This document shows, in pieces, positions 32,880-45,879 of a stretch of DNA of 64,000 nt. How positions within the stretch are numbered: the first letter of the stretch is position 1; each line of letters opens with the position of its first letter. Position numbers and translations under genes: made by a program. A model generated the notes under the pieces. It did no database searches. It saw nothing but the letters and a program-made list of their open reading frames with translations, and was not told the origin of the DNA. This stretch comes from Nageia nagi (lineage: Eukaryota; Pinophyta). The stretch lies in the NCBI GenBank assembly GCA_050084985.1, contig JBITNC010000001.1:207638001-207702000 (forward strand). The letters are read 5' to 3'.

Positions 32880-35716
32880 CAAACTATTGTAATAATTCAA
32901 ATAAGGTCATCTTAACTGGAGACATTTTTAATTATCATTGAAGAGCACCTTTTATCAAAACTTTAGGTTGTTGTGGAGGAGGTATAGGTTGTATATTAAT
33001 TGGGTTTGATATCGATTGATTTTTTCATGAATTATCCTATTTATTCTAATATTGTTGTGCTCTTGTAGCTATACCAATCATATGTATTGAATCATCTATA
33101 GTCTCTATAAATGGTATATCCTTATTATTCCATGTATAGTTCATTTGGTTTGGGATGGTTGCTACATTGTTAGCTTGATGTGAAGGTAAGGGGTTTTGAT
33201 ATATCCCTAAATTTTGATTTGAAGGAACAACAGGATTATCCACATCTATTTTTCAACTATCTATCAAGTCTTGAATTTTATGTTGTAAAGTTCGACATCT
33301 ATTTGTATTATGTCCTTTTTGCCTATGATAAGCACAAAATTCATTTTCCTTATACCATTTACTTCCCTTAGCATTAGGATTTCCAGGTTTTATATCAGGT
33401 AATCTAATCATACCATTATCACGTAATTTTTTAAGTATTTCAGCTAATGGTTCTGATAATGGGGTAAAATTTCTTTTAGGCTTAGGTTCAACATTTTCTT
33501 CAATTTTTGAAGTTTGACCAAAATTTTTTGTCATGGCTATTTGATTATTTTGTGGTTGTTTAGTACTATTTTCATCTTGATTACCCTGTTTATATTCTTT
33601 TTTCTTGAGCTTTAGTTCTCTATCTTGAATTTTAACTCTTTCTATAACTACTGCCTGAGCGATAGCTTCTTCAAAAGTCATGTGTTGTTGAATTTGGAGA
33701 ACACTGGCTATTGGTCTTAAATAACTTTGACTAAATAATTTAACCAATTCCTCTTATGGTATTGTATAAAGCATACTAGTGAGTATAGCCTGCCATCTTG
33801 AGATGTAATCTTGTATAGTTTCATCAGGAAACTATTGTAATCTTGTAAGATCAGTAATTGAAGATCTTTCTTTAATATTGATTCTAAAGTGTTCTAGAAA
33901 TTGATTAGCCAATTGTTCGAACGTATATAAACTATGCATAGGTAAACTATTATACCAGTCTAAAGCTTGACCTGCGAGTGTCATAGCAAATATACGTAAC
34001 ATTAATGAGTCATCATTGGCTATCTAATAGCTAGAAAATGTAAATTTTCTCAAATGTTCTTTGGGGTCTTCTCTTCCTTTAAATGATTCTATTTTAGGAA
34101 ATTCAAACCTATATGGTAGTTTTTTTTTTGGAACACTTGGATGAATAGGTTCATTGCAAATATTCTTATAATTTAACTTTTGAAGTCCTTGAACATTCAT
34201 TTCTCAATTTATAAAATCCTTCATAAAGTCTTCTAATTCTTTATCGATTCTATGACCTTGAGTGTGTCTATGATATCTTCGAGTATTCGGATCCTTTTTC
34301 GAAATTGATCTCGAAGTGTAAGACTCATAGTCAGAAGGAAACTTTGATGGTGGTGGAGGTAATAGTTTAAGAGGTGAATGTCATCATGAAATAGGGATTC
34401 TAGGAGGTTTTTGAGATATACCTTTTTCCGTATAGATCTTTTCCTTTGTAATCAGGTTGTTTTGTTTGATTTTGGGTTTGTTCAACCCAACTTTTAATGG
34501 AATCTTACTTTTGTTTATCATATAATTTTTGTAGTTCTAGTTCTTTATCCATTTACTTTTGTAATAAAATGGCTACCTCTTTATCCATCGCTTCTTATTT
34601 GTCTAAGTAAGGATCTCGATATCTTTGTATTTGACTTCCTTCAGGAGTTTTCGATTTCAAATTCTTTATTTTTTTATATTCATCACACTGTCTTTATTTT
34701 TGTTTCTCCATACATAGATATTATTCCCTTTTTATTTTTTCATTCTCTAATTCTTTAAGTTGTAATTCTTGTAAACGAAGTTGAATCTCATGCTCTTTAT
34801 GAAGTCTTTTCTTTTCTTATTCTAGGAACTCATTTCTTTCTTTGTTTACTTATTCTTGTTCTATGAATTTCCTTTTATCTCTAAGAAGTTTATCTTCCAT
34901 TTCTTTTAATTTATTCTCTTGTTCTTGAATTTTAATGAATTCATTAACTTTTCTATTTTCTTCCTTTAAAAGATATTACATCTCCACGGCCTTTTTAATA
35001 TCACTGGCATATATTTCCGTGAATTTTTGACCAGCTTTTGTTTTACGTAATTGTCATTCTTTTAGTTCTTCATAAGAAGGTATCTCTTCTATTTTGTACT
35101 TAGATGTCCTTCTATGTAATCCTCCCTTTGAAGAATAAGATTTCTCCATTTTCTTCATTGAAGGAGCTCTTTGGGATAAATTACTCGTAGGTATTGATAC
35201 TTCATTTTTTCCTAATTCAAGAGATTTATGAGAAAAAGGAGATCCCTCTTTTCAAATTAAAGAACTAACCTTTTGACCATCGGATAATAGATGAATGACT
35301 CTTTCATATTTAACTTTATATGGCTCAGTCTCTGGTATCGCTATGGTTTCACCCCGAGATTTATCCTCGTCCATTTCTAAGTTATCATGCCTATGATTTA
35401 GTTTTTCTACATCTCCTAATAAACTAGAAGATGTCTTAGGAATATTCCTATAATTAGCTAAGCAATGATGAATTTCAATTAACTCTTCATCTAACACTTG
35501 CATTCTAGCCTTGGTAATAGGATCTTCTATACTTTGTCTTTGTAATCTAGATTGATCATAACCCCAATCCCAATCTTTACTTTCATAACGAACTACCTGT
35601 GGATCTGATTCATCTAAAGGAGGTGGCCTCCTAACCGAATACTCTATCAGATTCATATTGTCTGAATCCATTTCTTGTATTTCAAATGGGTGTTCTTGCA
35701 TTTTCTTAGCGGTCAT
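32880..35716 (-). pseudogene. Gag with long coiled-coil N-terminus (T2)
   Basis: The likely start is MTAKKMQEHPFE at 35716. The first ~500 codons are unusual: an acidic opening, then a Lys/Glu/Arg-rich heptad-like stretch near 34500-34980 (LKEMEDKLLRDKRKF, LRLQELQLKELENEKIKRE), predicted coiled coil. The capsid core follows at about 33750-34150: YRFEFPKIESFKGREDPKEH, GQALDWYNSLPMHSLYTFEQ, DYISRWQAI. The zinc-knuckle-like C-x2-H...H-x4-C (FCAYHRQKGHNTNRC) is near 33300. The C-terminal QN-rich tail runs into protease. A handful of stops, mostly TAG for CAG, interrupt an otherwise long frame. Confidence 0.8.
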
Positions 35717-37612
35717 ACTTCTAGTTTAAACCATTTTTTAGATATTATAAATAAGCATCATAAAAAAGAAACTCTATTTTTATTTTTTATATTATATTTT
35801 CAAGAAAATAATTTAATGCACAAACATCCTATATGCAAACCAACTTTTAATGATGTGATTATCTTCTTTAACTTTTATCACATATTTTTAATGTCTGAAT
35901 TAAGTGAACGATATGAGTTGTTTATTTTTAATCTTTTTAATTTTCCTAGTTTGTTTTGACTAGTCAAGTGTTAAACAAGGTAGGTTGGGTAATTCTAATG
36001 TTTGCAAGTTTCTATGGCTTTTGGCTTGGTTCTAGATGAGTCTCCTTTTTTGACTCCTACCTAAAGGAAAGTAAAGGAAAGTTACCTTGGTCATCACCTC
36101 CAAGTGTAACTGGCTCTATGGCTTTAAGTGTGTTATGTCGTTGGTTACAAAGAAGTAAGAATTAACAGTTGGTAGTGACATCCAACTCGTTAATGTTCAA
36201 TTATTCCTTTAAGGCCTTATGAAGTGTATTTAAACAAGTAAAGTACATTTATGCATACTATCCTCCCAAACATTCATGTCCATTTACTTATCTTATCTTA
36301 ATGTGATGCAATCAAAGTTTATTTTAAGTGAATCTTAACCTTAATAAATCTCGTTGTTCTTTTTAATTATAATGCGATTCATTATCCAACCTCTTAATGA
36401 TGTTCATTAACTCCTTCCAACTATGGAAGTTTTATATGTGATAAATTCCCTCTTCTTACTAGTCACATATCTCTTCAACCTCCAATGGAGTGGTAAGAGC
36501 AGACTTAGTAAAAAGCCATTAAGTGTAGATAAATTAATTAAGTGAGGTTCAATTACTCCTCCAAGAGTCACATATCCCTTTGACCTCCAATGGAGTGGTA
36601 AGGGTAGACCTCTTTAAGAGTATTAATGTGAATTATATTTCCAAATAATATGTGAATAAATTTTACCTCTTTCACTTAACTTATTTCTGATCACTTAGGA
36701 TCGCTTGAAGTGCAAAAGTGAGAGCATACTTTGTTAAGTCAAAGTACTTAATGTATTCGAATCCCTCTAATTCATTAACCTTTTAATATGATTTACACTA
36801 CCCAAAACTTGATTTATTTTCTTTTAGGTTCATTCCAAATTAAATGTGATTCATTTACTCCTTCCAATTGTGGAAGTATTATGTGTAGTAAATTACCTCC
36901 TCTTACTAGTCACATATCCCTTCGACCTCCAATGGAGTGGTAAGGGCAAACTTGGTAAGAGGTCATTATGTGTAGGTAAATTAACCAAATTAATGATAGT
37001 GTGAATGTGAAAGAAAAGAAGAATTAATTACTCCTTCTTATCAGGTCTATTCTGGTCACCTTAGATCGCATGAAGCGCAAAGGGAGAGCATAAGTAGACA
37101 AGATAAAAAGTATTAATGTGTACGTACCCTTCACCCAAAACATGAAAATAAATACATAACATTTTACATAAAATAAATTAATAAAAAATATGCATTTAAT
37201 CTTTTCTATCCATTCTTATATGCATTCTAGGCAAAGGAATCAAATTCAAAACATCCTTCCATTTTAACAACATATTATATATTTTATTTTATTTTTTCAG
37301 AAATAATAAAAAGAGACAAAATGACCTAGAGTATGAGTCACTGGTGTTTAGACAAAGGTTGCTGGCATTTATTCTGAGTCACCAATATCTGATTCCAATC
37401 ATTGGCATTTATTCTGGATTACTTTGTAAATCGTTGGCATTCCTTTTGAGTCGTCAACGTTCGATTCCAGTCGTTGGCATTTCTGCAACAAATTTCCTAA
37501 AATGCACATAACATAAAATTTGAAGTTAGTATATGGATAAATTCAAATAAACTAGATAACAAAAAGGTAAAACCATTATAAACAAAAAACCTCCCTATCA
37601 ATAATGAAAGGG
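35717..37612 (-). other. T2 5' leader, 1.9 kb, with internal duplications
   Basis: Untranslated region between the PBS and gag. It contains three copies of a cacatatcccttcgacctcc-type motif followed by aatggagtggtaag (36462-36511, 36568-36610, 36910-36955) and two copies of a gatcgc.tgaag.gcaaa block (36688-36729, 37052-37091), so a larger unit has been duplicated. Near 37335-37490 is an array of degenerate gtcgttggcatt motifs next to the PBS. Confidence 0.6.
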
Positions 37613-37629
37613 CCCTCCTTCTAGCGCCA
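37613..37629 (-). promoter_or_regulatory. Primer-binding site of T2
   Basis: Minus-strand TGGCGCTAGAAGGAGGG, three bases inside the 5' LTR. It starts TGG, as expected for pairing with a tRNA CCA end. I did not assign the tRNA. Confidence 0.8.
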
Positions 37630-37632
37630 GAA

Positions 37633-38484
37633 TGGTGCAGTGAAAATAGAGCTGGAATGTAGAATAACATGAAATACAAATTATTCTTAAATCTTCATTG
37701 AACCTCAAATTATGTAAAATATATATACATGTTGTAATTGTAAATTGATATTGATTTTCAGCTCAAACTACAATTTGCCCTTGGAAGGGACTTTTACAAA
37801 TGCCATTTGCCAAAATGAAGGTATTAGATCTTCATTATTTTTGATTTGCTTGCTTCTTTCCTTGATATGGACAGCCTGTAAATCCTACACACATGCAAAA
37901 GACAATAACATCAAAGCATCTATGTATGACATGTATTGAATTGAAACTAGCATAAAACAATAAAAAGGTATGAGCTCACAAGATTTTGGCAGCATTACCC
38001 TACTTCAAAAATGGGTCAAGATTCTCTCTTTTTTTGCTTTGTATTAGCTTGTATTTATAGATTTTGGGTGAGATGTTCCAAGGCTGGTAAAAGGAAGTGA
38101 AAAGCCACCGTAGGTCATAACTGACCTCCTCTATCCACATCATCTTGGAAAGTTGAAATGTTTCAACTTTCTCTCACTATTTTGGTTTCTTGTTCGGCCA
38201 TTACAGAGTCACCGATGATTACCATACGAATGTCGGTGATCACCTCAAAATGCTGGTGAATGTCTTGGGTCACTGGCGACTGGTTTTCAAATTTTGTAAC
38301 AATATTAAAATAATTGCCTAATAGCCAATTTTACCTAAAAAGAGTCATGTGACCACCCGTTTTACATGTACTCGACGGGAGCTATCCAATAATAAGGTTT
38401 TTTAAACCTATTTTATATTGTTGCAAAGAGTTATGATTATTTCAATGTTTACTAGTTAAAAAGGGACATTTTTAGGTGTCTACA
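37633..38484 (-). repeat. 5' LTR of T2
   Basis: Same length as 20692-21543. The TATA box on the minus strand is at 38052-38059. The inner edge is next to the PBS. Confidence 0.95.
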
Positions 38485-38489
38485 ATCAA

Positions 38490-39029
38490 CACCATAGATT
38501 TTTAACTTTATTCACTTCTCACCAAATAACATTCAACTTCCATGGGTAACTACATAGTTGCAGCTCTTTTATTTACATGTTAGTGACTGCATAAATGATA
38601 GGCTTTTACTTGTTACAAAATCAAATCTAATAGAGTATGGTGTATTCATTTGATGGTCATTCTTATTAATTGTAGTAAGTATACTATACGATATTTATTA
38701 CATCCTTGAGAAAATATTTATTTATCCATTTATGCATATGATTTGTTCTTATTATTTAATTAATAACCAAGAATATATTTAAATATTTACAAAATCTTAT
38801 CACAAGGTTACATTATGTTTTTAACACTCCCCCTTAATGTAAAATTGGTATATGATCTTTAATGATTCCTGTTAATACCATCTTAGGATGTTGAAATAAA
38901 CAAAATTGAATTCTCCCCCTAATGTACAATTAGGGATGAGAATAAAAAAGCATAAAATATATTTCACTTTTCATGAGAGAGAGATAGATTAATAGTCTTC
39001 TTAATTAAAAGAAAGAGAGGGCTTATTTT
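38490..39029. other. Spacer between T2 and CD; possible copia footprint
   Basis: 540 bp of host-side sequence. Two C-rich tracts, aacactcccccttaatg (about 38829) and attctccccctaatgta (about 38912), resemble the polypurine-tract complement seen at the edges of Ty1/copia elements. No coding piece supports this, so it is tentative. Confidence 0.3.
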
Positions 39030-40896
39030 TTATCAGTATAATGTAACCTTAAGGGTTTGTTCTAGTTGTGTTCTCCATTGCCCGTAACAATAGGGTCCTT
39101 GAAAGAGCAAAAGGTGGTAGAGAATGCGCTCATATTTATTTTCTACTCAATATTTGGGTCATAAGTTGGTTCTTTTATATTGTGAACATTAAAAGTAATA
39201 GAAAAGAGATGAAAAGGCTAAGAGTAATAGGAAAGAGATAAACACATTAAACTAACAAAGCAAATTAACACTACATAGCCCAGGCATTACGACATAGGCA
39301 GCAATCCATAGCCAAGATTAAGAATAGTAAACTATTTTTCCTTTAGGGTCTCATAGTCACAATACACATCCATAACTTAAGATAGCATTTCATACATAAC
39401 ATTCACAAAGCATAATAAACAACCACATATTGCAAAGGGCAAAGCATTATCACATATGAAAGCATCTTAAATGGGAATATTTGCTAGAATGTCCAACCTT
39501 TTGGATTTACAATAGTCCACTATTTATATATTTACATATATAATTGGGTGGTTGTCCACCATTAATGTACTTAAATACTCTACTTAACTAAGAATAGTAA
39601 AAGGTACCATTTACAAATATACAATTATAATTACAACTATGTTAAATTGCATAATGAACAAATACAATTAGCACCAAGGTCTAGGAACTAGATATCTTTG
39701 ATCTATTGTACTATTGAGCTACAATCTTTCTGATTTATCATTGATTGCATCCTCCTAATATTGTAGTTAATCATGGATGCATTGTTTTCTAGCTTGATTG
39801 GTATAATCTAGCACTACATTCTCTCGATAGCAATCTAGCTTGCTACAACCATTAATGATGAGCACTATAGTTTTGGTTGCATGGAATAATGAGGATAATG
39901 AATAGTGTATCATTATAATCCTAGGGATAACTATTACTTTCATGTGGAAATAACTCATGTTCAACACATGGACAGAGCCCCAAGGGTCAAACACTCATGA
40001 TCAAGTGAACCTAGTTGTTCTCTCAAACTCATTATTCTTCCTCTTATTTATCAGTTTCTATTTCTTTTTGGTAGGCTCTAAATATGGTAAGGGCTTACTT
40101 TAACACCCACCAATTTTAGGCAAAAGGTTTGACATCATCACTCAAAATTAGTGAGATCTATTTATTTATCTTCATGAAATATCTCCCAATGAATATCATA
40201 CTACCTGTTGTTGATTATCTTAGGACATGCTAATTTTAAGCAAAAGGAATGATGTCATCATTCAAAATTAGCAAGATTTGGAAGATGAATTCTTGAAATA
40301 TTTCCCACAAATTTTGGATGTATGGTAAAAACGTTTCTTTGAAAATTGATGGGATTTACAACATCACCTGCTAGTGACTTGAACTGAACAAAGACTCTTA
40401 GATATAACAATCCTTAGAAAAACCTAAATTCCTATAATACTCAAATTTAACTTATACACTTACTACCCTTACATATCATGGTATCTCCTAAATAGAGTAT
40501 ATCAACTCTTAGATATGACTTTGATAGATTTTATATGACATATGACTCTCAATTTATGTACAATTACTAAAAAAATATCAAACTAGACTATGACTAAATT
40601 ATAGGACTTGTTACAACACCCACTAACAAGTGGCTAAACTTTAAAATAAAAATGGTTAAGACTCATATGCATAAGTAAAATACCTAGACTATTAAAAATA
40701 CCCAAAATTCTTTAGAATTGACCAAAATCTTAACAAAAATACTAAATATAAAGAAGAGACTCCTTTTGATTATTTACAAAAATAAAAAGGGAACAAGAAG
40801 TAGGGATCAAGAATAAATTTATTTGAAATTAATTAAAGAGTAAAGAATATCATAATGTTACCCTATTCTCATAGTGTAATTCTAAAAGAATAATAA
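39030..40896 (-). repeat. 3' LTR of CD
   Basis: The left edge TTATCAGTATAATG aligns with TGATTGGTATAATG at 62399. The right edge is at TTATTATTCTTTTAGAATTACAC on minus, matching the B start at 52881. It carries the family TATA box (39530-39538) and two ~115-bp U3 units (near 40113, 40227). Confidence 0.75.
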
Positions 40897-42015
40897 TCTT
40901 TTGATAGCTCTTGGGGTCTCTTCCTACTAGAAAATAGAACCCTCTAATTGTCACTTCCACTTGCTTGTCTAGATGAAGCTTTTGTAGGGGTCTCAGTGGA
41001 ATTAGCTCTATGGGAAGCAAATATCGAATCTTTTTATTCAAATCCTTTAAGTCTTGATGATTAACTTGAGATGAAATAGGATAAGCTTGTATTTTCATTG
41101 TATTTGCTCTTAACCTTGTTAGTACATTCTCCAACCTTCCAATGTGTATAAATCTTGCAATTACCTCCTAAGTAATGTCATTTATTTATTGTAAATCTAA
41201 GACTTATTTTTCTAAGAAAGATTGTTCTAAAAACTTAATAGTATTTTTAACCCATTGGTTAGCACTACCCTATACATTTTATTCCTCCCATAATTTAGGA
41301 GCTTTTAATTAAACTAAAGAATGAAATAATTTATTGATAAAGCCAACTTCTATGTTGAGCTAATGTTGATTAATGTCCATACTGAATACCAAATCCTGCA
41401 ATTTGTAGATATCCTTTGTTCTCCTTAAAAATGTATGTCTTTGCCTGGGCGTTATAGTAAATAAATACTTTTTTGTAATGGCTCTCAACTAAATTTGCAT
41501 TCTTTCAAGTACTAATCTTGGTATATCTAGAGCCAATTTATGGAAAGTAGTCTGAGCAATAAACTATTAGAAAGCTTGTTCTATTTGATTCTTCAATAAG
41601 TGTAATTGTCATAAACTTACTAGCCTTTCTCCTATCTATTCAACAAGGGACTTCATGAAGTTATTTACAATTAATAGTAGCTTTGAATTATCATCACTAA
41701 ATACTTTGTTAGCTATTAATTCCTTTTTCAACTCCTCCTCAACTTGTTCATCCTTATGACTATCTAGCACTACAGCTTGAGCTTTGAGATCTTCTATTTA
41801 TTTATTTACTTTTTCCAGAATGGCCTTACTTTCCTCCAGGCTCTTCTCAAATTCAAACTTTTTCTTTTCCAATTTTTCTAATAAATATTTATTTTGATTT
41901 TGCAACCCAAAAATTATCTTATATTTAAAGGAGAATTCTTTCTTATATTGATCTATCTTTTTGTTTAAACTTTCAATCTTAATTTCCATAGATTGGAGGC
42001 TTTTATTAGTAGATT
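40850..42015 (-). pseudogene. Extra ORF of CD, C-terminal part
   Basis: On minus, a coiled-coil stretch at 41798-41989 (KIESLNKKIDQYKKEF, LLEKLEKKKFEFEKSLEESK) matches the plus-strand coiled coil of B at 51940-52040 (LTKLDKKKLEFEKSLMETK). The C-terminal ORF 40850-41134 (ISSQVNHQDLKDLNKKIRYL) matches ILSQVDYQDLKDINKKF near 52740. The stop lies inside the 3' LTR, as in B. The upstream part of the gene is cut off at the B insertion. Confidence 0.7.
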
Positions 42016-43225
42016 AGAGATAATCATTCACTGGGAGATATTTCATAGAGACAACTCAGTAGAGCCCATTGATTTTGAGTGATGAGGTCATACCTTTTCC
42101 ATAAAATAGGTGGGTATTAAAAAAACTTGATCATCATTAGAGCCTGGTAATAAGAAACAAGACCCACCAAACTAATACAAGAATAATGGGTAAGAAATAA
42201 CACTTGGGTCCACTTGATCATAAGTGTTAGCTCCCTAGGGCTCTATTAATGTGTTTACTACAACTCATTTCCACATGAAAATGGTAGTTTCTTCTTAGAC
42301 TTAAATGATATATTATTCATTGCCCCCATTATTCCATGCAACTAGTAATATAGTGTTAATCATTAATGGTTGTAGAGAAGTATATACCTATTGATAAAGC
42401 ATAGTGCTGGATCATACCAATCAAGTTACAAACTAGTGCATCTTAAATCAACTATAGAGATAAGAGAAAGAATTTAATGATAAACAAAGAATATTGTATC
42501 TCAATGAGTACAATAGCTCAAAAATTTCAAATTCCTAAACTATGGTGCTATTGGTACTTGATTACTATGTAATTTAACATAGTTGTAATATTAATTGTAA
42601 ATGGTTTTCATACTATTTTCAATCAAGAGGAGTATTTGTGTATATTAATGATAGATAACTACCTAATCAAGCATGTAGATATATAAATAGTGAACTATTT
42701 TAAATCCAAAAGGTCAAACATTTTAGCAAATTTGCCCAAATCTATGAGATCTTTTGATATATGATAAAGCAAATTGATAATGCTTTACCATTTGTGACAA
42801 GTGGTTATCTATTATGCTTTGTGAATGTTATGTATAAAATGATATCTTAAATTGTGGCTATGCCTTATGATTGCAAGACCTAGGGGTAAGATAGTTCAAT
42901 ATTCTTAACCTTAGTTATGGATTGTTGCCTATGATACAATTCCTAGGCTATATAGTTCTTATTTATGTTTAATTTAATGTGTTTATCTAATTTTTATCAC
43001 TCTTTACCTTTTTTATCTTCTTCTTGTTACTCTTTACCTTTTTTTATCTCTTTCCTATTAATTGTAACCTTCATAATAGATAGAAACTAGCCTATAACCT
43101 AAAAATTGAGTAGAAAACCAACATGAGTGCATTCCCACCATCTTCTACTCTTTCAAGGACCCTACTATTATAGGTAATGTAGAACATGACTAGACCAAAC
43201 CCTTGAGGTTACATTATACTGATCA
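42016..43225 (+). repeat. 5' LTR of B, 5' end deleted
   Basis: Aligns with 53698-54877 from agagataat onward. TATA box 42682-42690. It ends ACTGATCA and is followed by a short leader with TTTTTTGGCATGCCCAATGGG, probably the primer-binding region, as also seen in CD and A. Confidence 0.85.
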
Positions 43226-43612
43226 ATAGTAGAAAAGTCCATTTTTTGGCATGCCCAATGGGACATGAGCTAAATCTCAAATTTAGCAAGTGTAAAAAGG
43301 CCAAATAGTTGTGTCTAGTAAGCTATCAACTAGATCCTTCAAATTTTATAAGGTTTTCATCACCTTGGAAACTCTACTATCAACCAGTAAATATTTTGAA
43401 CCTTAGCACCTCCAGAATCCAAACTTACTAGAAGTAGTGCTAGAAATTCCCTCAAATAGCATAGATTTCAAGAGCTATCATTTTCTCATAGAAGGACTAA
43501 GAAAAATATCTCTTGAATTATATCCTCTAAAATTCCCTTAAGGGCTATCTCATTATTATCTATATTTAATTCTACCCCAAAAAATTCTTCACCTAATTCA
43601 ACTACTCCAAGC
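43226..43612 (+). other. B 5' leader
   Basis: Untranslated region between LTR and gag; no structure seen beyond the possible primer-binding stretch near 43245-43265. Confidence 0.5.
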
Positions 43613-44900
43613 ATGGCTCAACTTGCTCTTACTAATTTCATTGCTTGGAATAATGGCCATCCTTTTGTGGTTGCTACTAATTCATCAACTATTCCCTAAG
43701 AAGCTTTTAAAGTTTTAGCCAAATATGATGGATTTGGTAAAACACCATATGAACATTATCAAGATGTCTCTCTACTAGCTTCAAGCTTTGATATCACTGA
43801 TGAAATGATAATGACTAGATTACTATCACACTCTTTTGAAGGAAAAGTAGTCAAATAGTTAAGAACTCTTACCCCTCAGCCTATAAATATATGAGGAGAG
43901 TTATGTCAAGCTTTAACTAAAATATTTTTGTAGATGGTGATGATGATACCTTCCTTAGCTTCATAGTATGTATCAAAAGACACCCTCATGAGTCTATTGA
44001 TAATTTCAATATCATATTTGAGAAAATGTGGAAATCTATTCCACTAAGGATTGGACCAACTAATGCATAAGCTTTGGTATATTATAGGAAAGCTTTTCTC
44101 TTGGATCTTAATATGCTAATTATTATGTCAGAAGATACTTTCCTAGATGTTTACTAGATAGCCAAAGCTTTTGAACATACTTTGGTGTCCTCTAGAAAGA
44201 TGCAACCAAGAACCATTATGCCCTTATTTCCTAATTTTCCTCCTAAACAAGCCTTGTAAATTGCTCATCTAGGAGTATTAGCCTTACCACCACCTCCTAA
44301 ACCTATTGTTCAAAATCAAGTACCAATACTACCTACCCTAACATCTACAAGTACAAATGTTGATTCTAAATCTCAAGAGGAAGAGAGGATAAGGTAATTG
44401 GAGGTAATAATTAGGAATTTTACAATAAGCTCACTTTATAAGAGAGGCAGAATCAAAGGTTTAACTATATAAGATGTGATAATCAATATAAACCTAGATT
44501 CCATCCTAAAAATAACCTACTAGAATAGCCTAATGTCTTAAAGTGATTGAAAATGTGGTTATGGGAAGTTCTATAGAGAGTGATACTATGGGCATTATAG
44601 AATGGTGCCCTCCATGTTTAGCTCTTCATCTCCCAAATTCATATGCCATCTATCAACACTATTACTTGGGCTTACATTCAAATCAAATGGTGGAACTTGC
44701 ATTAGATCCTATTGTTGACCTTACCATGGTCAATTTTTGGCTTCTAGGATATGCTAAAGAACAAACCAACTATATTCAAACTAGAGCTTCTTATCTAGCA
44801 ACCATAATTCACTTAGCAAAATCAATAGCCCATTCCACTATAGTTTGAACCAAAAAGAGACAAGGCTTCTAATATCTAACTTGAGAATCATGGAAATCAA
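43613..44900 (+). pseudogene. Gag (B)
   Basis: Starts MAQLALTNFIAWNNGHPFVV, as in A and CD. The capsid core has AKYDGFGKTPYEHYQDVSLL, SFDITDE, SFEGKVVK and RTLTPQPIN near 43720-43890. The later part 44543-44848 has MGIIEWCPPCLALHLPNSYA and YLGLHSNQMVELALDPIVDL. Many stops and frameshifts between 43900 and 44540. Confidence 0.75.
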
Positions 44901-45319
44901 TTCCTTGAATGTCTAGGTCATATTTCTTAGAACCCAAACAATATTGCCCCTATAGTTACACACACCATTGTGACCAATAAAGAAGTCTTGGATGAGGAAA
45001 AGCCTCATCCATTGAGATATCCTTTTATTATATATCATTATAAGGAAAAGGTTACTCAATAATTTATAACACATCAACCATAAGTAAGTTTATTCCATAT
45101 GATCCATATAACCATATGATCCATATAATATTGTGTAAGAACTAAGAAAAACACCTTCAAAAATGACCATATTTGATTCATTAAATATTCTAGGTCAAAT
45201 GGACCTTTTACAAGAAATTTTGTAGTTAAAAAATAATAAGAAAGGGGTAAGTGAGGATAATGTTATCTTTGTAATATTTGATTATGTCCCTCTATCTTCC
45301 ATAGGAATAAGGAGGCCCC

Positions 45320-45740
45320 CACCTTTTTATCTCTTTGATATTAGAAGGTTGGGTAGTTAATAACTTCATAATAGATACTGGAGCTACTATTACCATGATT
45401 CCAAAAGCATTTGCAAATGAAATAAAATTGTATATCATTAGATGCATCAATGGTGTCATACAAATAGATTCTTCCTCTTTAGATGTTGTTGTTAGTGTTA
45501 AATGAGTTCTAATAACATTGAATGCATTCCCTAATATTTATTTCATTCAAGTTATTATTATCATTGATCTTCCACCTCTATTTGAAATTTGCTTATGTAG
45601 AGAATTTACTTCCAAATTCAAAGGTTACTTAGCTTTAGATTATACACATTTTCTACTTCCCTTCCAAAATAAACAAGTTAAGATTCAAATGAGGGCACCA
45701 AAAGTGTTCATATCAAGAATATCATAGAACAAAACTATTT
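45320..45740 (+). pseudogene. Aspartic protease (B)
   Basis: FIIDTGATITMIPKAFANEI (Asp in D-T-G-A at about 45375) is the best-kept active site in the family. GVIQIDSSSLDVVVS, ITLNAFPNIYF and GYLALDYTHFLLPFQNK follow. One stop after VVVSVK. Confidence 0.75.
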
Positions 45741-45879
45741 GAATGATGTTGAACCTATAGAAGTGCTTGAAAGAGATACGCTTAGGGAAACACTGCTAAC
45801 AACTAAAATACTTTCAGGTAATGATTTGAATTATTAGGTCATAAATGTTGGTATAAGAAATTACTATTTATATGAAAAT

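Larger units (their letters stand above)
20692..38484 (-). mobile_element. Element T2: complete 17.8-kb Tat-type gypsy element with two extra genes
   Basis: The 852-bp LTRs (20692-21543 and 37633-38484) begin TGTAGACACC on the minus strand and are flanked by ATCAA (20687-20691 and 38485-38489). The PBS (37613-37629) and PPT (21544-21558) are both in place. Reading leftward: long leader, Gag with coiled-coil N-terminus, protease, RT-RNase H, second RNase H, integrase, a sense extra ORF, a spacer, then an antisense PMD gene. The LTRs differ at about 34 sites by hand (about 4%) with no indel seen, nearly all transitions, so this is the youngest insertion here. Tat elements with extra sense or antisense ORFs are known in plants; both together is unusual to my knowledge. 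Confidence 0.95.

Noticed and set aside
35675-35959. 94-codon plus-strand ORF at the T2 gag start
   Set aside because: It lies across the leader and gag start on the opposite strand with no recognisable motif.
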